DNA of 64,000 bases from Leptospira koniambonensis (GTDB lineage Bacteria > Spirochaetota > Leptospiria > Leptospirales > Leptospiraceae), in assembly GCF_004769555.1 (NCBI RefSeq), contig NZ_RQFY01000004.1, positions 1,426,001 to 1,490,000 on the forward strand, given 5' to 3'. Both the position numbers and the translations under genes were made by a program. The notes beneath the pieces are model-generated. The model was not told where the DNA came from. It ran no database searches and saw only the letters and a list, made by a program, of their open reading frames with translations. The number at the start of each line of letters is the position of its first letter. Positions within the stretch are counted from its first letter, which is position 1. Shown here piece after piece: positions 59,572-64,000 of this stretch.

Positions 59572-59599
59572 TTGACTCCTCACATTTACTGTTTAGAAA
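59572..59599 (+). promoter_or_regulatory. Putative promoter of the TetR-GH1 operon
   Basis: TTGACT at 59572-59577 and TAGAAA at 59594-59599 (16-bp spacing) directly precede the operator palindrome. Transcription would start within the operator. The remaining 59323-59571 stretch toward OtsAB holds no gene I can support. Confidence 0.5.
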
Positions 59600-59620
59600 A
59601 ATGTCACATATTGTGACATT
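59600..59620. promoter_or_regulatory. Perfect 21-bp palindrome AATGTCACA-TAT-TGTGACATT, TetR operator
   Basis: Nine-base arms match perfectly around a 3-base centre. It sits 16 bp before the TetR start and overlaps the likely transcription start, the standard place for TetR autorepression. Binding is inferred. Confidence 0.8.
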
Positions 59621-59635
59621 TGTGAAAGAGGGGAT

Positions 59636-60301
59636 GTGGGAACAAGGGAGCAAACCAGAGAGCTTGTATTAGAAGCCGCAGAATCCCTGTTTTTGGCCAA
59701 AGGACTCCTGGAAGTTTCCATGGAGGATATTGCCGCAAAAGCATCTTGCACTCGGCGAAATCTATATCGTTACTTTGATACAAAGGAAGCGCTCAGTATT
59801 GAAGTTCTTAGAAAACTTCTCGCACCTTGGAATGATTTCCAACTCCAAACATTTGAGAATCTTAGAAGTTCTAATCTTTCCGGAAAGGAAGAGCTTGTTT
59901 CCTTTCTCAAAACTCTGGCGAAATATTTAGAAACTCATAAACCTTTACTTCGTTTTACCGCTGAGTTCGATTTTGTATTCAGAGAACGCAGTTCCTTTCA
60001 ATTGGATGCTTCTTCAGAAGAGTCTTTGTTTGCAGAGTTTCTATTCACAGAAAAACTTATCATACAAATTTTAGAAAAGGGAGAAGGAGATGGAAGTCTC
60101 AGTGTCCCTTCTTCCTTAGCAATACTTGTTCCTACAATTACAACAGTCCTATGGAGTCTTGGGCAAAGAGTTGCTCTCAGAGAAACTTTGATCCCAAGAG
60201 AATTCGGTGTGAATGGTATGGAGCTCGTACAAACACAAATAGATCTATTGGTGCTCGCTTTAGAAACAAAACAAGGTCCCGGAGAAAAGAAGGAGAATTA
60301 A
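59636..60301 (+). CDS. TetR-family transcriptional regulator
   Basis: The 221-aa protein has the TetR HTH at residues ~10-55 ('EAAESLFLAKGLLEVSMEDIAAKASCTRRNLYRYFDTKEAL' in parts) and a variable ligand-binding C-terminal domain. It starts at GTG with AGAGGGG upstream. A perfect 21-bp palindrome just upstream is its probable operator. It is one base from the GH1 gene, so it likely controls that glycosidase and perhaps the divergent OtsAB-GH15 operon. The ligand is unknown. Confidence 0.9.
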   Translation: MGTREQTRELVLEAAESLFLAKGLLEVSMEDIAAKASCTRRNLYRYFDTKEALSIEVLRKLLAPWNDFQLQTFENLRSSNLSGKEELVSFLKTLAKYLETHKPLLRFTAEFDFVFRERSSFQLDASSEESLFAEFLFTEKLIIQILEKGEGDGSLSVPSSLAILVPTITTVLWSLGQRVALRETLIPREFGVNGMELVQTQIDLLVLALETKQGPGEKKEN

Positions 60302-60302
60302 C

Positions 60303-61598
60303 ATGTCTAAAAATTTCGAACTTCCTAAAAATTTTTTATTAGGTTCTGCAACTGCAGCAACTCAGATAGAAGGTGGAGATATTTATAATAATTGGTATGC
60401 TTGGTCTCTTATCGGAAAAGTTGGAAATGGAGAATCTTCTATCACTGGAGCAGATCATTATCGTAGATATGTAGAAGATATAGAACTTCTTTCTCAACTT
60501 CACCAAGAATGTTATAGAATGAGTATTGAGTGGAGTCGTATAGAACCTAAACAAGGAGAATGGTCTACGGAAGGAGTAGAACATTATCGTGACGAATTCC
60601 AAAGGCTGATCAAGGCTGGGATCAAACCACTTGTAACTCTTCATCATTTTTCTTGCCCTCAATGGTATCAGGAAAAAGGAGGATGGCTTTCCAAGGATGC
60701 AGTAGGGGACTTCATGAGATTCGTGGACTTCTCCATTCGGAATTTTGGAGATCTGGTTTCAGAATGGTGTACTATCAATGAACCGAATGTATTCGCAAAC
60801 GATAGTTATATGGATGGAAAATATCCTCCAGGAAGTCATGGTGATATTGCTGCCTATATGAAGGTTACTAAAAATTTAATCCTCGTTCATTTGAAATCAT
60901 ATAAACTCATTCACAAGATCCGCAAAGAACTTGGCTTTGCAGGGGAAACAAAAGTAGGATTTGCACATCATCTTGCTATATTCGAACCTTTCAATTCTCA
61001 TCCTCTTGCAAAGCTTGGTTGTTTCTTAAGCGATTATCTATTCCACGAAATCCATATGAAAGGATTTGTAGAAGGTAAACTTTGTTTTCCTGTAGGTTTC
61101 GGTTATCCGGAAGGGAAGGGGATTTTCTGCGATTTTATAGGGATCAATTATTATTCCAGGCATCTATTCAAAGCCAGCTATAATCCAGGCAACTTATTCG
61201 CTACTCCTCTCGTAGATCCTAAGGTTTCTGAATCAGAAAAGAATGATCTGGGTTGGGAAATTTATCCAGAAGGTATGCACAAAGTTTGTCATCGAGCTTG
61301 GGACAAATATAAACTTCCGATCTATATCACAGAGAATGGAATCCCAGACGAGAAAGATGAGAAAAGAGAAAAATATATCGTAGATCATCTTTATCAGATC
61401 AAACTGCTTATAGACGAAGGTGTTAAAGTAGAGCGCTATTATCATTGGTCCTTTCTGGACAACTTAGAATGGAATGACGGTTACGGTCCTCGTTTCGGAT
61501 TAGTAGAAGTCGATTACACTACGATGAAAAGAAAACCAAGACTGAGCGCACTTCGTTATGCAGAGATGTGTCGTACTAAAAAAATACAGAGCCGCTGA
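60303..61598 (+). CDS. Glycoside hydrolase family 1 (beta-glucosidase-like) protein
   Basis: The 431-aa protein has the GH1 acid/base 'TINEPNVFAN' (Glu in NEP) and nucleophile 'YITENGIPDE' (Glu in ENG), plus 'MSIEWSRIEPKQGEW'. It lacks a signal peptide, so it is cytoplasmic and cleaves imported beta-glucosides or phospho-glucosides; the exact sugar is not shown. It is somewhat shorter than typical GH1 enzymes (about 450-480 aa) but complete. AAGGAG precedes the ATG. The last codons run into a repeat-like sequence. Confidence 0.94.
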   Translation: MSKNFELPKNFLLGSATAATQIEGGDIYNNWYAWSLIGKVGNGESSITGADHYRRYVEDIELLSQLHQECYRMSIEWSRIEPKQGEWSTEGVEHYRDEFQRLIKAGIKPLVTLHHFSCPQWYQEKGGWLSKDAVGDFMRFVDFSIRNFGDLVSEWCTINEPNVFANDSYMDGKYPPGSHGDIAAYMKVTKNLILVHLKSYKLIHKIRKELGFAGETKVGFAHHLAIFEPFNSHPLAKLGCFLSDYLFHEIHMKGFVEGKLCFPVGFGYPEGKGIFCDFIGINYYSRHLFKASYNPGNLFATPLVDPKVSESEKNDLGWEIYPEGMHKVCHRAWDKYKLPIYITENGIPDEKDEKREKYIVDHLYQIKLLIDEGVKVERYYHWSFLDNLEWNDGYGPRFGLVEVDYTTMKRKPRLSALRYAEMCRTKKIQSR

Positions 61599-61800
61599 GC
61601 CGCAGGGTGTAGGAGAGAGGGTTGGGAATAGAAAATAAAAGCCTTCTTTTCTTTGCGCCTTTGCGTGAGCCAAAATGACTAGTGTAGAATTCTCACGCGA
61701 AGCCTCGAAGAGAAAAAGAGCTTTTACTTAACTAATCCAAGATCTTCTTTTCTCTGCCTGTTAGTCCTCTATGTTCTCCGCGATCTCTGTGAGAACCCGA
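61586..61800. repeat. Degenerate 'CTTTGCGCCTTTGCGTGAG'-type repeat cluster
   Basis: Several variants of one phrase lie in this intergenic stretch. TCTTTTCTTTGCGCCTTTGCGTGAG at 61645-61669 faces an inverted, imperfect copy at 61692-61719 (starting CTCACGCGAAGCC). A plus-strand variant starting TTCTTTTCTCTGCC and ending CTCTGTGAG lies at about 61745-61792, and GAGCCGCTGAGCCGCAG at about 61588-61604 is a reverse variant at the GH1 stop. No gene fits here. Confidence 0.5.
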
Positions 61801-61865
61801 ACCTTTGAGAATTGACTTGTGTAGTCCAAAACGCGCGAATGGATTTTCGCGGCGGCTTTTGCATC

Positions 61866-63740
61866 ATGTCAGTACCATTCTTAAATCCAGGAATATTCGC
61901 ACATATTGATGCGGGCAAAACCACACTCTTAGAAAGGATCTTATTCGAGACCGGCAAAATTTCTTCGCCGGGCAGAATTGAAGAAGGTACTACAGAGTCT
62001 GATTATCTCCCCGAAGAAATCGAAAGGGGAATTTCTATCCAGTCCACTGTGGCCCGGATCCCTTACCCAAATCCTGAAAAGCCTCGTGTCATTCTGCAGT
62101 TCGTGGACAATCCAGGGCATTTGGATTTTCAATCCCAAGCAAATGCTTCTTTACTCGTTTCCGATTTTGGACTCGTACTTATTGATTCTTTCGAAGGCTT
62201 AAAATCACAGACCTTCCAAAATGTGGAGGCTTTAAGAAAGTCAGGAAAACCAATATTATTTTTTCTAAATAAACTAGATCGCCCAGGCGCAGACATTCTC
62301 TCTCCTTTGGTGGATCTGGAAGTAGCATTAGGAAAAGAACCAATCCTGCTATTCAAAGATGATGGAACTATCCCGGTATTAAAGGGAGAAGGAGAAGAGT
62401 CGGAACTCCTGCCATTGATAGAATGGGATCACGGACTTTCAGAAGAATATCTCAAGGATCATAACCTTCTTCCTAAGCTTGCTATCAAAGGTTTGGTAAA
62501 AGGATTCTGGGAAGGTATAATTTTTCCAGTGCTTGGAGGATCCGCGCTCCAGGGGCTCGGAGTAAATGAATTACTTTCTCTCTTAGAGGTCCTTGCGCAA
62601 GGAAAGCCTTCTTCTCCTTCTGCTAAAGAGCAAGCGGGTGTGGCGTTTAAGAGAGAAATTCATCCCGAACTTGGAAAACTTCTTCATTTCCAAACATTGG
62701 CTTCCATCAAAGTCGGGGACTTCTTCCTACATGGAGAAACAAAACATAAGATAGAGAACTTATATCAAATTTCCGCAAGAGACTATGAAGAAGTTTCATC
62801 AGGTAAAGCGGGAGAACTTCTCGCAACCACATCTCTTTTGGATTGGATCCCAGGGGAAATTCTTTCGAGACATAATATAGAAAACAAAACTCTACTTTCT
62901 CCGATCAGAAAACAATTTCAGATCTTAATAGAACCGGAAAAGGAAGAAGATAGACAGGAGCTTTGGGATCGTTTGCAAGATCTGGCCTGGCTGGATGAAG
63001 CAGTAAGCGTAGATATTCTCTCAGAGACTGGGCAATTTCGCTTATCAGGCACAGGTGAGTTACATTTAGAGATCTCTCTTTCTCGTTTGAAAGAGTCTTT
63101 TTTAAAAAGCTTTCAAACGAGTGGAATCAAGGTTGCAAGATTTGCTCTATGGAAAAATTTGGTTCAAAAGGTCGCATTTCAGCATACCGCGTTCGATCAA
63201 AAGATCTCGAGCGGTCCGGTGCTCGCGTCCTTGGAAAGTTCTAACAACTTTTCTAAGGGAGTGCGGTTTAATGTTCAGCTAGCTGATCCAATCAAAGAGG
63301 CGATAACATCCGCATTTACGGAAGTCACCGCCCGCGGGATAGACGGAGAAGAAGTTCTCGGTCTACAAATGATTGTCGAGGGTTACGAGTCTCCGAGTGA
63401 GACAAAGTCTTTCGATCTTTCTTCCCTGATCAAAGTAGCTGTCATCAAAGGTTTAAAGGACATAATTCCGAATCATTCGGATTTCATTGGTCCCCTTTCT
63501 GAGTTAGAGATTCTTACACCGAATCAATATCTCGGAGATATATTGGCCAGTTTGGCCAAGAGGGACGCGAAGATTCGTAAGGTCACTGAGTTGACCGAAG
63601 GGCGTCATTTGATCCAGGCAAGTGCTTCTACGCAAAACTTGCTTGGCTTTAGCGGTGTCCTTAGAAATATGGCACAGGGAAGGGGCGTCCTATCTTTGGA
63701 CACCCTTTTCGACTTTGATAACCATTCTGTATTGTTTTAA
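61866..63740 (+). CDS. TetM/EF-G-like translational GTPase
   Basis: The 624-aa protein has the P-loop 'AHIDAGKTTL' (residues 12-21), switch I 'ERGISI' (Ser57 where EF-G has Thr), G3 'DNPGH' (residues 81-85; EF-G and TetM have DTPGH), and G4 'FLNKLDRPG'. Domains II-V follow in EF-G order. Length and the sequence after G3 ('SLLVSDFGLVLIDSFEGLKSQTF') fit the ribosome-protection (TetM/TetO) type rather than EF-G (about 700 aa). The start is uncertain: ATG 61866, ATG 61839 or TTG 61812. It lies 51 bp before tuf. It may act on stalled or special ribosomes. Confidence 0.85.
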   Translation: MSVPFLNPGIFAHIDAGKTTLLERILFETGKISSPGRIEEGTTESDYLPEEIERGISIQSTVARIPYPNPEKPRVILQFVDNPGHLDFQSQANASLLVSDFGLVLIDSFEGLKSQTFQNVEALRKSGKPILFFLNKLDRPGADILSPLVDLEVALGKEPILLFKDDGTIPVLKGEGEESELLPLIEWDHGLSEEYLKDHNLLPKLAIKGLVKGFWEGIIFPVLGGSALQGLGVNELLSLLEVLAQGKPSSPSAKEQAGVAFKREIHPELGKLLHFQTLASIKVGDFFLHGETKHKIENLYQISARDYEEVSSGKAGELLATTSLLDWIPGEILSRHNIENKTLLSPIRKQFQILIEPEKEEDRQELWDRLQDLAWLDEAVSVDILSETGQFRLSGTGELHLEISLSRLKESFLKSFQTSGIKVARFALWKNLVQKVAFQHTAFDQKISSGPVLASLESSNNFSKGVRFNVQLADPIKEAITSAFTEVTARGIDGEEVLGLQMIVEGYESPSETKSFDLSSLIKVAVIKGLKDIIPNHSDFIGPLSELEILTPNQYLGDILASLAKRDAKIRKVTELTEGRHLIQASASTQNLLGFSGVLRNMAQGRGVLSLDTLFDFDNHSVLF

Positions 63741-63742
63741 CA

Positions 63743-63766
63743 AACAAGTCTGAATTCAGATTTGTT
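63743..63766. promoter_or_regulatory. Hairpin between the EF-G-like GTPase and tuf
   Basis: AACAAGTCTG pairs with CAGATTTGTT (one G-T wobble, loop AATT), with a perfect 12-bp palindrome TCTGAATTCAGA at its core. It is not followed by a T-run. It may control or process the tuf transcript. Confidence 0.4.
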
Positions 63767-63791
63767 AATAAAGTAAGGAGTTAAAAACGCT

Positions 63792-64000
63792 ATGGCTAAG
63801 GAGAAATTCGACAGGTCCAAACCACACTTAAACGTTGGTACAATTGGACACGTTGACCATGGAAAAACCACGCTAACGGCAGCAATCACCACTACGCTTG
63901 CAAAAGTATTGGGTGGAAAAAACAAAGCCGTAGCGTACGACCAAATCGATAACGCACCTGAGGAAAAAGCTCGTGGTATCACCATCGCTACTTCTCACCA
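63792..64000 (+). CDS. tuf: Elongation factor Tu, N-terminal part (cut by window edge)
   Basis: The first 69 codons are present: '[20 protein letters not shown]' holds the P-loop GHVDHGKT, and '[16 protein letters not shown]' the switch I region. EF-Tu brings aminoacyl-tRNA to the ribosome. AAGGAG lies 11 bases before the ATG. In most bacteria tuf follows rpsL-rpsG-fusA; here it is 34 kb away, next to the TetM-like GTPase. Confidence 0.97.
   Translation, partial: MAKEKFDRSKPHLNVGTIGHVDHGKTTLTAAITTTLAKVLGGKNKAVAYDQIDNAPEEKARGITIATSH

Overview
The window looks like a chromosomal segment of a Leptospira species. The reasons are the run of 'xxxC' lipoproteins with phenylalanine-rich signal peptides, several GTG/TTG starts behind strong Shine-Dalgarno sites, tandem 7TMR-DISM sensory receptors, a fused OtsA-OtsB trehalose enzyme, and a spirochaete-type rpoB in which the rifampicin-contact serine (E. 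coli Ser531) is asparagine. The genus call is inference from gene content. I could not run a phylogeny or count base composition.

Layout. (1) 1-17.6 kb is an accessory region of small, mostly unrelated units: a partial CutA-like gene off the left edge, a beta-lactamase-fold serine hydrolase coupled to a DJ-1/PfpI protein, a HAD hydrolase, an FMN reductase, a discoidin/NADase-type lipoprotein, a membrane protein coupled to a VanW protein, a 1-Cys peroxiredoxin, an XRE regulator, an ankyrin lipoprotein coupled to a Cys/Gly-rich lipoprotein, a four-gene DoxX/DUF2071/methyltransferase/membrane-protein operon, a fatty-acid hydroxylase, and a VapBC toxin-antitoxin pair whose toxin stop overlaps the start of a membrane-anchored AraC regulator. 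(2) 17.9-30.1 kb is the conserved information-processing block: tRNA-Thr, tRNA-Trp, secE, nusG, rplK-A-J-L, rpoB-C, rpsL-G, closed by a strong terminator. fusA and tuf do not follow rpsG. (3) 30.1-39.4 kb holds a catalase-like lipoprotein, a class III cyclase, a second fatty-acid hydroxylase, a metallophosphoesterase, and an operon of a GMC oxidoreductase with a Cys4 cluster, an alpha/beta hydrolase with a cysteine nucleophile elbow, and a short-chain dehydrogenase. (4) 39.4-46.5 kb is signalling: two tandem 7TMR-DISM receptors ending in an adenylate cyclase and a SpoIIE/PP2C phosphatase, then a DUF1761 protein and a PAS histidine kinase. (5) 46.5-55.2 kb holds a di-heme (DHOR) lipoprotein with an RCC1-repeat lipoprotein, YdeI, an MBL-fold lipoprotein, a questin-oxidase-like protein, a DoxX protein, and a coupled four-gene alkylation-repair operon in which Ada appears split over two genes. 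(6) 55.3-61.6 kb concerns sugar metabolism: GH15 and fused OtsAB on the minus strand, and a TetR regulator (with a perfect 21-bp operator) plus GH1 glycosidase on the plus strand. (7) 61.6-64 kb has a degenerate intergenic repeat, a TetM/EF-G-like GTPase and the start of tuf.

No CRISPR array, prophage, insertion sequence or rRNA gene was seen. The most promising less-described units are the split-Ada operon with its extra 2OG oxygenase, the GMC/Cys-hydrolase/SDR operon, the VapBC-AraC coupling, the TetM-like GTPase beside tuf, and the paired DISM receptors.
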